A DNA stretch of 39,838 bases from Candidatus Thioglobus pontius (GCA_014384345.1 JACNGB010000039.1:1-39838); one strand, 5' to 3'. Shown: positions 27,569 to 38,619, numbered from the stretch's first letter. Numbers and translations are program-made. The notes: generated by a model from the letters alone, not told the origin.

Positions 27569-29817
27569 GATAACCCTCCCATGTTAGTTGCTTGATTACT
27601 ACTGACAAACACACATTGATCGGCCGTAGTATCAGTAATATCAACTGGCACACCTAAATATCTATCGCCTGATTTTAGTGATAAGACATCGGCAGTAGCT
27701 TGACTCATCGATGCAGCATTCATTTGGCCAATTTTGCTTGCTTGCAACGAGCTAGCATGTCTTAATAATTCGTCTGTTTGATACGGCGAATGCATCCAAA
27801 TGGTTTCAATAGCTGGCGTAGCCTCGTCAAGGTTAATACTGCTATCGTACTCATGATCCACTTCCGACTGATGAGCCACTTCGCTTAACACTTGCGCAGA
27901 GCTTTCATAATGAAATCCTGGCAATTCAAGCAAATCTGCCAATACTTTTAAGATTTTCCAAGCAGGCTTTGCCTCACCTGGCGCGCTAACTGCTGCCGAG
28001 AATGATTGCAACTTATGGTCAATATTAATATGTGTACCTGATGTTTCGTACATAGCGGCCATTGGCAAAATAACATCAGCATACTGTGACACCAACTCAT
28101 TGCCAAAACTATTCAGCGACACCACAAATACGTCTTCCTTAGACAAGGCTGCTAGCGCACTATCTACATGATGAAAGTCGTATTCTGGTATCACATCTAA
28201 TAATAAAAATGCACTCATTTCAGCATTCAACATATCGTTCACATTCATGCCAGTGCTGTTTGGTGTAAAGCTAACACGCTGTGCACCTAATGCATTTGCT
28301 GTAGCACTCACATTAAGTGTTTTGCTGTTTGAATGTTTGGCTATTTCAGTGATTAGATTAGCAATGCTATTTGCTTGAGTATTGTTTAACACATGCTCGC
28401 CTAAAATAATCACAGCTTGCTCAGAATTAAGTAATGCATTAGCCAGGTCTGTTGCTTCACTACTTGGTGTTAGCGTAGATAAATATTCTGGAATTTCTTG
28501 ATTTTTAGCCTCTAATACATGCTTTAATACACCAGCCAATGTACTTGCGATCTGATTAGGCGATACGATAGTATTGCCAACTGGATAATTAAAATCAAAC
28601 TCTTTAACACTTAACGCATTCATGACTGCACCAGCAAGCTGCGCTTTACACAATCTATGATTAATCATTGGCTGTTCTAGGCGTAAATTTGCCCCGACTA
28701 CTAACGCGTAATCAACTTGTTCTAACTTGGCCAATTTGATATTAGAAGGCAAGTGAATCGTTTTATCTAAATTCTTAACATTAAGACGGTAATCCAAATT
28801 TTCACAACCTAATTCGCGCAACATTTTTTGCATCAAATACAACTCTTCTGTGGTTGCCGTGGCAGAGGCTAATCCACCTAATTTTTGTGCATTTCGACTA
28901 TTTAAAATATTATTTTTTAAACCTTTAACCGCATAATCTAGTGCAACACTCCACTCTACTTCTTTCCACTGTCCTTCGACTTTAATTTGCGGGTAAAGTA
29001 ATCGATCTTCATGCGCCAAACCCTCGTATGAAAAACGGTCTCGATCTGAAATCCAGGTTTCGTTAATGTTGTCATTGTCGCCTGAAACGACGCGCTTAAC
29101 CTTGCCTTTATAGGTTTGTGCATATAAATTTGAACCGGTTAGATCGTGGCGGGCAATACTTTCAACAGCATTCATCTGCCATGATCTAAGCTCGTATCTA
29201 AATGGCTTAGAAGTTAATGCGCCCACTGGACACACATCAATCATATTGCCAGAAAGCTCAGAAGTGATGCCTTCAGCTAAGAATGGCTCAATTTTTAAAT
29301 CTTCACCTCGACCGGTGCCGCCCATTTCCATAATGCCGGCAATCTCACTACCAAAACGCACACAGCGTGTACAGTGAATACAACGTGTCATGTCAGTTTG
29401 AATTAATGGGCCAATATCGCTTGGTGCAACAAGGCGCTTGCCTTCGCTAAAACGTGAGACATCAGAGCCGTATTCTACCGCCACATCTTGCAATTCACAC
29501 TCGCCACCCTGATCACAAATAGGGCAATCTAGCGGGTGATTTATGAGTAAAAATTCCATTACCGCTTTTTGAGAGGCTTTGGCTCGTTCATTTTGAGTAT
29601 GAATCTTCATACCATCAGCAATTGGCGTTGAGCACGCCGGCTGAGGTTTTGGCGCACCTTCAACATCTACCAAGCACATGCGACATGAAGCAGAAATGGA
29701 TAATTTCTTGTGATAGCAAAACCTTGGCACTGTAATTCCTTCTCTGTCTGTTACAGCGATTAGCATTTCACCCGGTTCAGCATTAACTAGCTGACCATCA
29801 ATTTCAATTTCTACCAT
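27565..29817 (-). CDS. nuoG: NADH-quinone oxidoreductase subunit G
   Basis: 750 residues, shorter than the about 900 of E. coli but within the family. The N-terminal [2Fe-2S] cluster uses C34, C45, C48 and C62. The [14 protein letters not shown] segment and [11 protein letters not shown]...VCPVGAL give the next two clusters. The rest is the molybdopterin-oxidoreductase-like domain without a cofactor. It passes electrons from NuoF towards NuoI. One-base overlap with nuoF and four-base overlap with nuoH. Confidence 0.97.
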   Translation of the reverse strand: MVEIEIDGQLVNAEPGEMLIAVTDREGITVPRFCYHKKLSISASCRMCLVDVEGAPKPQPACSTPIADGMKIHTQNERAKASQKAVMEFLLINHPLDCPICDQGGECELQDVAVEYGSDVSRFSEGKRLVAPSDIGPLIQTDMTRCIHCTRCVRFGSEIAGIMEMGGTGRGEDLKIEPFLAEGITSELSGNMIDVCPVGALTSKPFRYELRSWQMNAVESIARHDLTGSNLYAQTYKGKVKRVVSGDNDNINETWISDRDRFSYEGLAHEDRLLYPQIKVEGQWKEVEWSVALDYAVKGLKNNILNSRNAQKLGGLASATATTEELYLMQKMLRELGCENLDYRLNVKNLDKTIHLPSNIKLAKLEQVDYALVVGANLRLEQPMINHRLCKAQLAGAVMNALSVKEFDFNYPVGNTIVSPNQIASTLAGVLKHVLEAKNQEIPEYLSTLTPSSEATDLANALLNSEQAVIILGEHVLNNTQANSIANLITEIAKHSNSKTLNVSATANALGAQRVSFTPNSTGMNVNDMLNAEMSAFLLLDVIPEYDFHHVDSALAALSKEDVFVVSLNSFGNELVSQYADVILPMAAMYETSGTHINIDHKLQSFSAAVSAPGEAKPAWKILKVLADLLELPGFHYESSAQVLSEVAHQSEVDHEYDSSINLDEATPAIETIWMHSPYQTDELLRHASSLQASKIGQMNAASMSQATADVLSLKSGDRYLGVPVDITDTTADQCVFVSSNQATNMGGLS

Positions 29818-31085
29818 TATCCTTTCACCATGCTTTTGCCGTGCTCAATATAGTATTCAAACTCTTCACGGAAATTTCTTAAGAAACTTTCAACAGGCAT
29901 TGCAGCAGCATCTCCTAGGGCGCAAATCGTATTGCCCATAATTTTTTCCTGCACACCCAATAATAAATCAATGTCGTCTGCCTTGCCTTTGCCGTCCATA
30001 ATGCGCTTTAGCACTCGATAAAGCCAGCCCGTGCCTTCGCGACACGGTGTACATTGGCCACAAGACTCATCATAGTAAAAATGCGCTAAGCGCGTTAACG
30101 CCTCAACCATACAAGTCGAGTCATCCATTACAATCACTGAACCAGCACCTAACATAGAGCCAGCTTTATCAATGCCATCATAATCCATGGTCATGCCCAT
30201 GGCTGCTTCTGCTGTTAATACTGGCGTCGATGAGCCACCCGGAATAACAGCTTTTAATTTGGCGCCATTACGCATACCACCAGCAAGCTCTAATAATTCT
30301 TTAAATGGCATACCCATAGATACTTCAAAGTTTGCCGGATTCGCCACATGACCTGAAACAGAAAACAGCTTGGTACCACCTGAATTTTCTACACCAAGAT
30401 CGGCAAACCACTGTCCGCCATTAGCCATAATATCTGGCACAGAGGCAAAACTTTCTGTATTGTTAATGGTGGTTGGCTTGCCAAATAAACCAACGTTAGC
30501 TGGGAATGGTGGTTTAAATCGTGGCTGGCCTTTTTTACCTTCAATTGATTCGAGCAAAGCCGTCTCTTCACCACAGATATAGGCGCCTGCGCCTAAATGT
30601 GCATACAAATCAAAATCAACCCCTGATTGATCAATATTTTTACCCAAAAGTCCGGCTGCATAAGCCTCTTTCAAAGCGCCTTCAAAACGATTAAACGGCT
30701 CCATAAACTCACCACGAATATAGTTGTAGCCAACCGTTGCGTTCATGACAAAGCTACCTATCGCCATACCTTCAATTACTGCATGTGGATTGTATCTAAG
30801 GATATCACGGTCTTTGCACGTGCCTGGCTCACCCTCGTCAGAATTACACACAATGTACTTTTGACCTTGTGCGTTGCGTGGCATAAAACTCCACTTAAGC
30901 CCGGTTGGGAAACCTGCGCCACCACGACCTCTTAAGCCTGAAGTTTTTAATTCTTCAATAATTTGCTCAGGGGTGTATTCGCCCTTAAGGATTTTGCGCC
31001 AAACACTATAACCACCGCTAGCCTCGTAGGTGGCTAATGACCAACATTGGTCTTTGTCTAGATTTTTAAAACAAACTTCATTCAT
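29817..31085 (-). CDS. nuoF: NADH-quinone oxidoreductase subunit F
   Basis: 422 residues. It holds FMN, the NADH site and one [4Fe-4S] cluster. [10 protein letters not shown] at 53-62 is the NADH/FMN glycine-rich loop. C342, C345 and C348 in [10 protein letters not shown], with C388, bind the cluster. It starts inside the end of nuoE (four-base overlap) and ends in the nuoG start (one base). Confidence 0.98.
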   Translation of the reverse strand: MNEVCFKNLDKDQCWSLATYEASGGYSVWRKILKGEYTPEQIIEELKTSGLRGRGGAGFPTGLKWSFMPRNAQGQKYIVCNSDEGEPGTCKDRDILRYNPHAVIEGMAIGSFVMNATVGYNYIRGEFMEPFNRFEGALKEAYAAGLLGKNIDQSGVDFDLYAHLGAGAYICGEETALLESIEGKKGQPRFKPPFPANVGLFGKPTTINNTESFASVPDIMANGGQWFADLGVENSGGTKLFSVSGHVANPANFEVSMGMPFKELLELAGGMRNGAKLKAVIPGGSSTPVLTAEAAMGMTMDYDGIDKAGSMLGAGSVIVMDDSTCMVEALTRLAHFYYDESCGQCTPCREGTGWLYRVLKRIMDGKGKADDIDLLLGVQEKIMGNTICALGDAAAMPVESFLRNFREEFEYYIEHGKSMVKG

Positions 31086-31555
31086 TTTAAGCCATCCACA
31101 ATTTCATCAATTTTTTCAATCGTTAGGTTTTCGTAGTACTGATCACCAATTTGAAACATTGGCGCACCCACACAAGCGCCTAGACACTCTACTTTTTTAA
31201 CGCTAACTAGGCCATCTTTACTAACTTCACCGGTTTTAACGCCTAGTTTGGTTTCAAGATGTGCAATTAGATCATCGGCACCATTTAACATGCAAGAGAT
31301 GTTATGGCAAAAACGAATTACGTGTTTACCCATCGGCTGATGATTGTAATTCTCGTAAAACGTAGCCACTTCAGCCGCAGCAATACCTGGCATATCCAAA
31401 TAATCAGCAACCGCTTGAATATTGTCGTGCGTTAATTGATTGTTATTTTCCGCCTGAACAATTTTCAAAGCCTCCATCACCGCAGAACTTTGACGTCCCT
31501 CTGGATATTTTGCTACCCAAGCATCGATTTGTTTTTTTGCTTTATTTGAAATCAT
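31082..31555 (-). CDS. nuoE: NADH-quinone oxidoreductase subunit E
   Basis: 157 residues, thioredoxin-like [2Fe-2S] protein of complex I. C83, C88, C124 and C128 form the ligands (CHNISC and CLGAC). A 151-base gap separates it from nuoD, filled by a palindromic element. Its own ribosome binding site is weak: AGGAAA lies about 20 bases upstream of the ATG. Confidence 0.97.
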   Translation of the reverse strand: MISNKAKKQIDAWVAKYPEGRQSSAVMEALKIVQAENNNQLTHDNIQAVADYLDMPGIAAAEVATFYENYNHQPMGKHVIRFCHNISCMLNGADDLIAHLETKLGVKTGEVSKDGLVSVKKVECLGACVGAPMFQIGDQYYENLTIEKIDEIVDGLK

Positions 31556-31588
31556 GATTAATTAAACTTAAATTTCCTAAAAGGAGAA

Positions 31589-31703
31589 ACGAGTATTTTT
31601 ACTTTCTGCAAGGCAAGCGCAAGAATAAACAAAGGAGTGTAGTAAACGCTACATGACTGAGTGAATGATAAGCTTAACGCCGAAGAAGGTAAAAAGACGA
31701 AAT
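31589..31703. repeat. Structured palindromic element, copy 1 (nuoD-nuoE gap)
   Basis: 115 bases that share their two ends with a second copy at 39102-39219: ACGAGTATTTTTA then TTTCTGCAAGGC at one end, and AAAAGACGAAAT at the other. The ends are roughly inverted repeats. The centre has its own hairpin, TGTAG-TAAACG-CTACA (31638-31653). On the minus strand it begins four bases after the nuoD stop. No ORF is evident. It resembles REP/MITE-like elements in layout, with no transposase seen. Confidence 0.75.
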
Positions 31704-31706
31704 TTC

Positions 31707-32960
31707 TCATCGGTCTATTTCTCCAAATACAATATCTTGCGTACCAATAATAGTGACCACATCTGACAACATATGCCCTTTAGTCATTTCATCCATGGAG
31801 GCCAAATGTGCAAAACCAGGCGCTCTAATTTTTACTCTGTATGGCTTGTTAGCGCCATCAGAAATTAAGTAAATACCAAACTCACCCTTAGGATGCTCAA
31901 CCGCTTTATAAACTTCACCTTCTGGCAGTGAGTAGCCTTCAGTAAAGAGTTTAAAGTGATGAATTAATGACTCCATATCATCTTTCATGTCAGTGCGCTT
32001 TGGTGGCGCGACTTTTTTATCGTCACTCATCACTGAACCTGGATTCGCCTTAAGCCAATCAACACACTGACCAATAATTTTATTAGACTGGCGTAATTCT
32101 TCCATACGCACTAAATAACGATCATAACTGTCACCCGTGACACCTACTGGAATATCAAACTCAAGTTGATCATAAACCGCATACGGCTGATTTTTTCTTA
32201 AATCCCAAGCAACGCCAGAACCTCTCAACATAGGGCCAGTAAAGCCTAATTGCTTAGCACGTTTGGCAGAAACAATACCAATATTAACCAGTCTTTGCTT
32301 CCAAATGCGGTTCTCAGTTAATAAGTCATCATATTGTTTTATATGGCGTGGGAACTCTTTCACAAAATCATCAATAAAGTCTAGTAGCGAACCTTGGCGA
32401 TTCTCATTCATTACCTCTATTTCTTTGTCTGTACGCGTGTCTGTTTTCAGATATTTTGGCATCTGGTCTGGCAGATCACGGTACACACCACCTGGGCGGT
32501 AATAAGTAGCGTGCATACGAGAGCCTGAAACTGCCTCATAACAATCAATCAATTTTTCACGCTCACGGAATGCGTATAAGAAAATACTCATAGCGCCTAC
32601 GTCCAATGCGTGTGTACCTAGCCACATCAAGTGATTTAGAATTCGTGTAATTTCATCAAACATCACGCGAATGTATTTAGCACGCTCCGGCACCTCTAAC
32701 TCAAGCATGGTTTCAATCGCCATCACATAAGCATGCTCATTACACATCATCGAAACGTAATCTAGACGATCCATATAGCCAATTGACTGATTATAAGGTT
32801 TTGATTCAGCTAGCTTTTCAGTGCCACGGTGTAACAAGCCAATATGAGGATCAGCGCGCTCAATCACTTCGCCGTCAATTTCTAAAATGAGGCGGAGCAC
32901 GCCATGCGCTGCTGGATGTTGCGGACCAAAGTTAAGGGTATAGTTACGAATTTCCGCCAT
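31707..32960 (-). CDS. nuoD: NADH-quinone oxidoreductase subunit D
   Basis: 417 residues, the 49-kDa homologue that lines the quinone site with Nuo[16 protein letters not shown] near the start is the family's hallmark, and [14 protein letters not shown] is present in the middle. Separate nuoC and nuoD, rather than the nuoCD fusion of enterics, is the usual arrangement outside Enterobacterales. It follows nuoC by two bases. Confidence 0.98.
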   Translation of the reverse strand: MAEIRNYTLNFGPQHPAAHGVLRLILEIDGEVIERADPHIGLLHRGTEKLAESKPYNQSIGYMDRLDYVSMMCNEHAYVMAIETMLELEVPERAKYIRVMFDEITRILNHLMWLGTHALDVGAMSIFLYAFREREKLIDCYEAVSGSRMHATYYRPGGVYRDLPDQMPKYLKTDTRTDKEIEVMNENRQGSLLDFIDDFVKEFPRHIKQYDDLLTENRIWKQRLVNIGIVSAKRAKQLGFTGPMLRGSGVAWDLRKNQPYAVYDQLEFDIPVGVTGDSYDRYLVRMEELRQSNKIIGQCVDWLKANPGSVMSDDKKVAPPKRTDMKDDMESLIHHFKLFTEGYSLPEGEVYKAVEHPKGEFGIYLISDGANKPYRVKIRAPGFAHLASMDEMTKGHMLSDVVTIIGTQDIVFGEIDR

Positions 32961-32962
32961 CT

Positions 32963-33577
32963 TTATTTCCTAATTACCTTGGGTACACTAACGTTTGGCT
33001 CGATGCTTACTTTTTCATAAACAACACGGCCTAAGCTTTCATCATAGCGCATTTCAACTTCACCAATCAATGGGAAATCTTTTCTAAGCGGATGCCCGAC
33101 AAAGCCATAGTCTGTCAAAATTCGACGTAGATCTGTGTGGTTTTCAAACAAAATACCCATGAGATCAAAAGCTTCACGCTCATACCAATCTGCCGAAGCC
33201 CAAATACCAGTAACCGATTTAATAATTGGCTCAGCCTCATTAACAAAAGCTTTAACACGGATTCGGTAATTTTGACTGACTGACAATAAGTGATAAACCA
33301 CTGCAAAACGCTGCGGATGCTCATCTTCGCCGCCTTGCGCGCTGCGACCTCTAGAAAAGCCCGCGTTGCTTGCATCGTGTGCCCACTCTGATTGACCATA
33401 AGATAAATAATCAACGCCACATAAGTCAACCAAGGTATCAAAATCCAATTTGTCACGTAGCTTTAAGCAAGTATCAATGATATTATCACTATCCACAGTC
33501 AGGGTTAACTCGCCAAAAGCAGCGACTAAATCAGCACCTTCAAAAATCTCTTCTAATTGTTCTCTTAATTCTTCCAT
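32963..33577 (-). CDS. nuoC: NADH-quinone oxidoreductase subunit C
   Basis: 204 residues, the 30-kDa homologue. [40 protein letters not shown] is the conserved family region (shown here in outline; about residues 130-170). It acts in the peripheral arm. An extra acidic/basic loop, [14 protein letters not shown], at about 76-89 is within normal variation. Five bases after nuoB and two before nuoD. Confidence 0.96.
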   Translation of the reverse strand: MEELREQLEEIFEGADLVAAFGELTLTVDSDNIIDTCLKLRDKLDFDTLVDLCGVDYLSYGQSEWAHDASNAGFSRGRSAQGGEDEHPQRFAVVYHLLSVSQNYRIRVKAFVNEAEPIIKSVTGIWASADWYEREAFDLMGILFENHTDLRRILTDYGFVGHPLRKDFPLIGEVEMRYDESLGRVVYEKVSIEPNVSVPKVIRK

Positions 33578-33582
33578 AATTA

Positions 33583-34062
33583 TTATGTGCGAGCAATAGT
33601 ATTAGTACGACGAATTTTGTCTTGCAATTGCATAATACCGTAAAGCAATGCTTCTGCAGTTGGCGGGCAGCCTGGCACATAAACATCAACTGGAACAATA
33701 CGGTCACAACCGCGTACAACAGCATAAGAGTAATGGTAATAACCACCACCATTGGCACACGAGCCCATAGAAATTACCCAACGCGGCTCAGGCATTTGAT
33801 CGTAAACTTTGCGTAACGCTGGCGCCATTTTGTTGGTTAGTGTGCCAGCAACAATCATCAAGTCTGATTGGCGTGGCGTAGGTCTAAAAACAATACCGAA
33901 ACGGTCTAAGTCGTAGCGAGAAGAGCCGGCTTCCATCATCTCCACCGCACAACAAGCTAAGCCAAAAGTCATTGGCCAAAGGGATCCGGTTCTCGCCCAG
34001 TTAATAACGCTGTCTAGTGAAGTAGTTACAAACCCTTCTTTCATTAATCCTTCAATAGCCAT
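33583..34062 (-). CDS. nuoB: NADH-quinone oxidoreductase subunit B
   Basis: 159 residues. It holds cluster N2, the last electron carrier before quinone. C37, C38, C102 and C132 are in the standard arrangement ([21 protein letters not shown]). The start [11 protein letters not shown] is good, but the region between it and nuoA is unusual, with a 51-codon ORF that also begins MAIEG and overlaps nuoB by 11 bases. Confidence 0.98.
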   Translation of the reverse strand: MAIEGLMKEGFVTTSLDSVINWARTGSLWPMTFGLACCAVEMMEAGSSRYDLDRFGIVFRPTPRQSDLMIVAGTLTNKMAPALRKVYDQMPEPRWVISMGSCANGGGYYHYSYAVVRGCDRIVPVDVYVPGCPPTAEALLYGIMQLQDKIRRTNTIART

Positions 34063-34207
34063 AATTCAACATTTTTTTTAATTCTACTTTCTTATTTCCA
34101 AGTGAGGCAAAACCTCCCAAACTTAGACTATTTATAGCGATTTTAATTTCTATACTGACGTTCATCACTGGTAAGCGTGAGGAATTGCCTCGTCCTTCAA
34201 TGGCCAT
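34052..34207 (-). CDS. Possible 51-residue ORF filling the nuoA-nuoB gap
   Basis: It starts three bases after the nuoA stop and ends inside nuoB. The product begins [17 protein letters not shown] and shares its first five residues with NuoB (14 of the first 15 bases match). No other family resemblance. Small hairpins GAGG...CCTC occur in it (GAGGCAATTCCTC and GAGGTTTTGCCTC). It may be an inserted repeat that happens to be open, or a real small gene. I favour the former. Confidence 0.3.
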   Translation of the reverse strand: MAIEGRGNSSRLPVMNVSIEIKIAINSLSLGGFASLGNKKVELKKMLNYGY

Positions 34208-34210
34208 AAA

Positions 34211-34567
34211 CTACTCCCACTCCAGGGCGCCGTTTTTCCATTCAAAAATGAAACCCACCACCAATAGGAATAAAAAGATACTAATTGCCCCAAAGCCAAA
34301 CCAGCCCAAATCTGACTGAACCACTGCCCACGGAAAGACGAAAGCCACTTCCAAATCAAACAAAATAAACAAAATGGCCACTAGGTAATAACGTACATTA
34401 AAGTACATACGCGAGTCATCAAAAGCTGGAAAGCCACATTCGAACTGAGAATTCTTCTCTTCATCAGGCTTACTAGGGCCTAATAAATAACCAATTAACA
34501 TTGGTCCTGCGCCAAATCCAAGGCCCAGCAAGATAAATACAACAATAGGTAGATAGTTCTCTAACAC
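34211..34567 (-). CDS. nuoA: NADH-quinone oxidoreductase subunit A
   Basis: 118 residues from a GTG at 34567. The frame also opens at a TTG (34579), but GGAG spans that codon and sits six bases before the GTG, and MLENYLPI-like is the normal NuoA start. Three transmembrane helices, and [39 protein letters not shown] carries the conserved Cys loop (outline only). First gene of the operon. Confidence 0.93.
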   Translation of the reverse strand: MLENYLPIVVFILLGLGFGAGPMLIGYLLGPSKPDEEKNSQFECGFPAFDDSRMYFNVRYYLVAILFILFDLEVAFVFPWAVVQSDLGWFGFGAISIFLFLLVVGFIFEWKNGALEWE

Positions 34568-34600
34568 CCAACGCTCCAAACTTTAATTTTCAATCTAAAT

Positions 34601-34606
34601 ATTATA
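34601..34606 (-). promoter_or_regulatory. -10 element of the nuo operon
   Basis: Perfect TATAAT on the minus strand 34 bases before the nuoA GTG. The -35 is weak; TTGACC lies only 11 bases upstream and TTGATA about 20. No terminator separates this from tldD, whose stop is at 34661, so the nuo operon may also receive read-through from yhdP-tldD. Confidence 0.45.
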
Positions 34607-34660
34607 TCCATTTTAGTGGTCAAATCTATCAATAAGTGCAAATACATTTAAACTGAAATT

Positions 34661-36085
34661 TTAGGTGTTTACCTGCGTCCCACCAACGGTTAACTCATCA
34701 ATTTTAAGACTTGGCTGACCCACACCAACTGGCACAGATTGGCCGTCTTTACCGCACACACCAATACCACCATCAAGCTTCAAATCGTTGGCTACCATGG
34801 ATATTTTCTTTAACACCTCATCACCTGCGCCAATTAATGTCGCGCCTTTAACCGGATGTGTGATTTTGCCGTTTTTGATTAAATATGCTTCATTGGCACT
34901 AAAAACAAACTTACCCGAAGTAATGTCCACTTGGCCACCATCAAAATTAAGTGCGTACAATCCATCATCAACTGAAGCAATCATGTCATCCACATTGTCG
35001 ATACCATTTAGCATATAAGTATTAGTCATTCTAGGCATGGGTATATGCGCATAAGACTCACGCCTACCATTACCGGTTGACTCAAGCCCCATTAGCCGAG
35101 CATTCATCTTGTCAAATAAATACCCTTTAAGCATACCATTTTCAATTAGTGTGGTATTTTGAGTGGGCACACCCTCATCGTCAATGGTTAAGCTACCACG
35201 TCTATTAGCCAGGGTGCCATTATCAACAATGGTGCATTTTTCACTCGCCACTTGCTCGCCAATTCTGTCTGTAAAAACAGACGAACCCTTACGATTAAAA
35301 TCCCCTTCCAAGCCATGACCTATCGCCTCATGCAATAAAACACCTGGCCAACCCGCACCCAAAATAACAGGCATGTTGCCTGCTGGTGCTTGTTTAGCTT
35401 CAAGTGCTACCAATGCTTGTCTAATCGCTTCTGACACATAAATTTCATCAAGATTATGATCAATAAAATAGCGATAATCATAACGCCCGCCGCCACCGCT
35501 TGAAGCCGACTCAATGCGCCCGTTATGCTCAACAATCACACTAACACTTACTCTAACCATAGGACGATAATCTCGTTGATAAACGCCATCACTAGAAGCA
35601 ATCAGCACTTCAGAATACGCACCTGAAATAGAGGCACTAACTTGCTTAACCTTAGGCTCTTTTCTAGCCAAGGCATCAATCCGATTCAAAAAGTCAACCT
35701 TCTCTTTAGAGCTCAAACTGTCCAATGGATTTAGCCCACTATATTTCGCAATTTCAGGCACTGATTGAAATGCTTGTAATTGAACGGGTTGGTCAGTTTT
35801 TCCTGTACCTTTGGCAAAATCAATGGCTTTTTCAATGGCGTTAATATTTAAATCATCCGAATAGGCAAAGCCGGTTTGCTCGTTATTAACTGAGCGTGCA
35901 CCAACACCATGGCTAATATTGTAAGTGCCTGACTTCACAATACTCTCTTCTAAAAACCAAGATTCAGCCACCGAATACTGGAAATACAAATCAGCGTAGT
36001 CTGGCGTCTTTGCTGATAAAGAATCTAACAATGAATAAATTTTTTCTTGAGTTAGATGATGATCATCTAGTAACTGTTCAATCAT
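34661..36085 (-). CDS. tldD: Metalloprotease TldD
   Basis: 474 residues, usual length. TldD with TldE (PmbA) forms a zinc protease that degrades unfolded peptides and matures some peptide antibiotics. The metal motif HEAIGH is at 252-257, with a following conserved GDFNRKGSSVFTDRIGE stretch. tldE is not in the window. Its start overlaps the yhdP stop by four bases, a pairing common in gammaproteobacteria. Confidence 0.96.
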   Translation of the reverse strand: MIEQLLDDHHLTQEKIYSLLDSLSAKTPDYADLYFQYSVAESWFLEESIVKSGTYNISHGVGARSVNNEQTGFAYSDDLNINAIEKAIDFAKGTGKTDQPVQLQAFQSVPEIAKYSGLNPLDSLSSKEKVDFLNRIDALARKEPKVKQVSASISGAYSEVLIASSDGVYQRDYRPMVRVSVSVIVEHNGRIESASSGGGGRYDYRYFIDHNLDEIYVSEAIRQALVALEAKQAPAGNMPVILGAGWPGVLLHEAIGHGLEGDFNRKGSSVFTDRIGEQVASEKCTIVDNGTLANRRGSLTIDDEGVPTQNTTLIENGMLKGYLFDKMNARLMGLESTGNGRRESYAHIPMPRMTNTYMLNGIDNVDDMIASVDDGLYALNFDGGQVDITSGKFVFSANEAYLIKNGKITHPVKGATLIGAGDEVLKKISMVANDLKLDGGIGVCGKDGQSVPVGVGQPSLKIDELTVGGTQVNT

Positions 36086-38565
36086 AAAATACTTGATATA
36101 TTTTCAATAGTAGGCTCGTCCCATGGGCCGGTAATTTTATATTTAAACTGCACCACCTCATCAATAAGTTGATCAATAAACTTACCATCAAATAAGCTTT
36201 GATCCACCAACCACACGCCCAAACCAATCAAGCCACCACCTGCTAAATAAGTGGCAGCGGGCACAGCGTCACTAATTGCCGGCGTTACTTTAGCTTCAAT
36301 ATCATACACTTCATCAATAATATGACTTTGTCCGGAAAGCGTAATGGCGCTCGAGCTTGCCGCTAGCTCAAAGTGGTTAATTTTGGCTAGTGCATCTTGC
36401 ACAGTTACCTGGGCATCAATACTGTCATAAACAAAGCCTTTGTCAGTCAAATCAGCAACATCAAGTTTCAAGCGCTTCGCAATGGATTTAATATTAAGCA
36501 AAGACAGTACGCGCCCAATGTTAGGGTCTTTATCGGTAAACACACCTTCTTTAACCTTCATTTTAGCAATGCCGCTAACATTTTTAAAACTCATATTCCA
36601 AGGTGTGCAGTTACAAAATAGGCGCACATCAAAATCAAATTCGCCACCCGTTACTTGCTCTTTAATTTTAAGCTTTTGTAAAAATTCATTCAAACCCTTA
36701 CCCTTGGCTGTAGCCAAAAGCCTGGTTTTTCCCGCCACCCAAGCACCATCAAAGGATAATTCCTGTTCACCCACGCCAATACCCTCAAAACTCAAGTCGG
36801 TAATTTTTAGCACATTATTGGCTGATTCTAATTTAGCACTAAAGTCAGGAATCTCTTGCTCATCTACAAAAACACCCTGTGTACTTAACCACATGTCAGG
36901 TAAATCATTTGGCTGAATATTCCAATCTCCTTTTAAAGTATCTGTAGATGCCGCCTGTAAACCCAGAACATTAACCTTAGGTAGTGTTTGCGTTAGCTCA
37001 ATGGCCAAATTTGTTTTTAGCGCTTCAGATTCAATCCTTGCACGCCAAGTTTGATCTAGGCGCTTGGTTAAATATAATTCAAACTCACTATCATTATTAA
37101 TCAACTCAACGGCGAATGACGCTTGTTGATCGTCACCTCTATTATGTGGGTTAATGCGAATATCAAAGGGAGTGTCACGAATATTACCTACACCCTTAGT
37201 GGTAATTTGATTATCATGAAAAGCGATTGTAGAATCGTAATCATTAATCACAATCGCACCATCCAATGTAGTAAGCTGATTATCTTGAATAATTAAGTCA
37301 ACATCTAATGTCGACTCGCGATCATCCAGTGGAATAATCAAATCCAGCTCACCTCTAAGCGGACCCACCAAACTAAATTGCTGAATAACCTCATGTACAG
37401 TTTTGCCTGAAGGTGCGTCTGCTAAAAATTGAATAAAATCTTTGCTATTAGTGGCAATACTACCGCGCAGTCGAACGTCTAAATCGTGTTGACTCATATC
37501 CTCAATTTCAAGCGCCATATCTGTTAATGGCAAATCATACAGCTCAGTACGATTAACCATTACCTGAATTTTTTTACCGTCAGTAATAATATCGGCATCC
37601 AGTCCTTTAAGGGTATTCCAATCTGAATTAAACAGCAACTCTGTCTCTGCTAGGTGCGCGGTAAAGTTAAGCGTTGCCGGTGCCTGATCAGATAAATTTT
37701 TAACTAAATGAATATGAGCATTATCCAGAACGCCTGACTTAAATCCGCGCTTCATCCAACGATTAGTTGACTCACCCACAATTGCTGCCGACACATAATC
37801 ATCAAGATCAACTGCTTGTATTTGATCAACAAAACCAGTAAATTCAACATAGTCTTGATTATTTTGCTGGTAAAGCTTGATATTCGATAATAGTGAAAAA
37901 TCCTCATTTTGAATTACCATTGGCACAGTAATTACGCCAGTTTTAGAAAACTGCTCGCTAGATAAAGCCAGTTTGACATCAACTATTTTTTCGCCAATAG
38001 GCTGACTAATAATATTCAACACCAATTGACCTTGATTATGACCAATAACTACCGGCGCAAGTTCAATAATTCGCTCGCCTTGAATACGTGTTTTTTCTAT
38101 CGCCAATGATTCAAAAAAATGCGCCATTTCAAGCGTCTCTTTGGCAACTAGCTGATCCACATCCCCAACTGACACCGACTCTGACGCCGATTGATTATCA
38201 GCATAAAGTGTTAATTCATCAATGGCAATTCGATTGGGATAGTAAATATCTTCAAACAAATTAGCCAGCTGCACTTGCCAATGTAACCCTTTAATATGTG
38301 CTAACGGTTGCGAAGTATTTTTTTGCCCGAACGTCAAATCATGAATTTTTAAAGAGATACCGCTATTAATTTCAAAACTCAATTTGGATATATCCACAGT
38401 TAAATCAGTAGCATCAGCCAATTGGGATTCAATCGGTGCTTTTAATAGGCTAGGAAAAGTCACAAAAAAACCAACAATCAGCACAATCAGCAGTGCAAAA
38501 AAAGCACTCAACCAAGTGCTTATTTTTAATACTTTAACGCCATTTGATAGTGTTTTCTTAATCAT
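36082..38565 (-). CDS. yhdP: YhdP/AsmA-family inner-membrane anchored protein
   Basis: 827 residues, shorter than the about 1,270 of E. coli YhdP but with both ends of the family. One N-terminal transmembrane segment (about 17-38) is followed by a long periplasmic part of beta-rich AsmA-like repeats. The C-terminal region has LAGGGLIGLGVWLVDQ and YKITGPWDEPTIENI, typical of YhdP just before tldD. AsmA-like proteins bridge the periplasm and move phospholipids to the outer membrane. Function here is inferred from family and context. Confidence 0.8.
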   Translation of the reverse strand: MIKKTLSNGVKVLKISTWLSAFFALLIVLIVGFFVTFPSLLKAPIESQLADATDLTVDISKLSFEINSGISLKIHDLTFGQKNTSQPLAHIKGLHWQVQLANLFEDIYYPNRIAIDELTLYADNQSASESVSVGDVDQLVAKETLEMAHFFESLAIEKTRIQGERIIELAPVVIGHNQGQLVLNIISQPIGEKIVDVKLALSSEQFSKTGVITVPMVIQNEDFSLLSNIKLYQQNNQDYVEFTGFVDQIQAVDLDDYVSAAIVGESTNRWMKRGFKSGVLDNAHIHLVKNLSDQAPATLNFTAHLAETELLFNSDWNTLKGLDADIITDGKKIQVMVNRTELYDLPLTDMALEIEDMSQHDLDVRLRGSIATNSKDFIQFLADAPSGKTVHEVIQQFSLVGPLRGELDLIIPLDDRESTLDVDLIIQDNQLTTLDGAIVINDYDSTIAFHDNQITTKGVGNIRDTPFDIRINPHNRGDDQQASFAVELINNDSEFELYLTKRLDQTWRARIESEALKTNLAIELTQTLPKVNVLGLQAASTDTLKGDWNIQPNDLPDMWLSTQGVFVDEQEIPDFSAKLESANNVLKITDLSFEGIGVGEQELSFDGAWVAGKTRLLATAKGKGLNEFLQKLKIKEQVTGGEFDFDVRLFCNCTPWNMSFKNVSGIAKMKVKEGVFTDKDPNIGRVLSLLNIKSIAKRLKLDVADLTDKGFVYDSIDAQVTVQDALAKINHFELAASSSAITLSGQSHIIDEVYDIEAKVTPAISDAVPAATYLAGGGLIGLGVWLVDQSLFDGKFIDQLIDEVVQFKYKITGPWDEPTIENISSIL

Positions 38566-38570
38566 TCTGA

Positions 38571-38599
38571 TATAATTCTGCCCTTCGAGAATTATAACT
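38571..38599. promoter_or_regulatory. Candidate -10 elements between yhdP and cytochrome c5
   Basis: TATAAT at 38571-38576 and TATAAC at 38594-38599 on the plus strand could serve the cytochrome gene; TATAAT on the minus strand (38591-38596) could serve yhdP-tldD. No good -35 is found for any of them. AAGGAAAC just before 38620 is a clear ribosome binding site for the cytochrome. Confidence 0.35.
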
Positions 38600-38619
38600 T
38601 ACTAAATAAGGAAACCACC

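Noticed and set aside
30627-30935. 102-codon plus-strand ORF inside nuoF
   Set aside because: Antisense to a highly conserved gene; composition is explained by nuoF codons.
36440-36916. 158-codon plus-strand ORF inside yhdP
   Set aside because: A shadow of the yhdP reading frame, with no ribosome binding site and no family resemblance.
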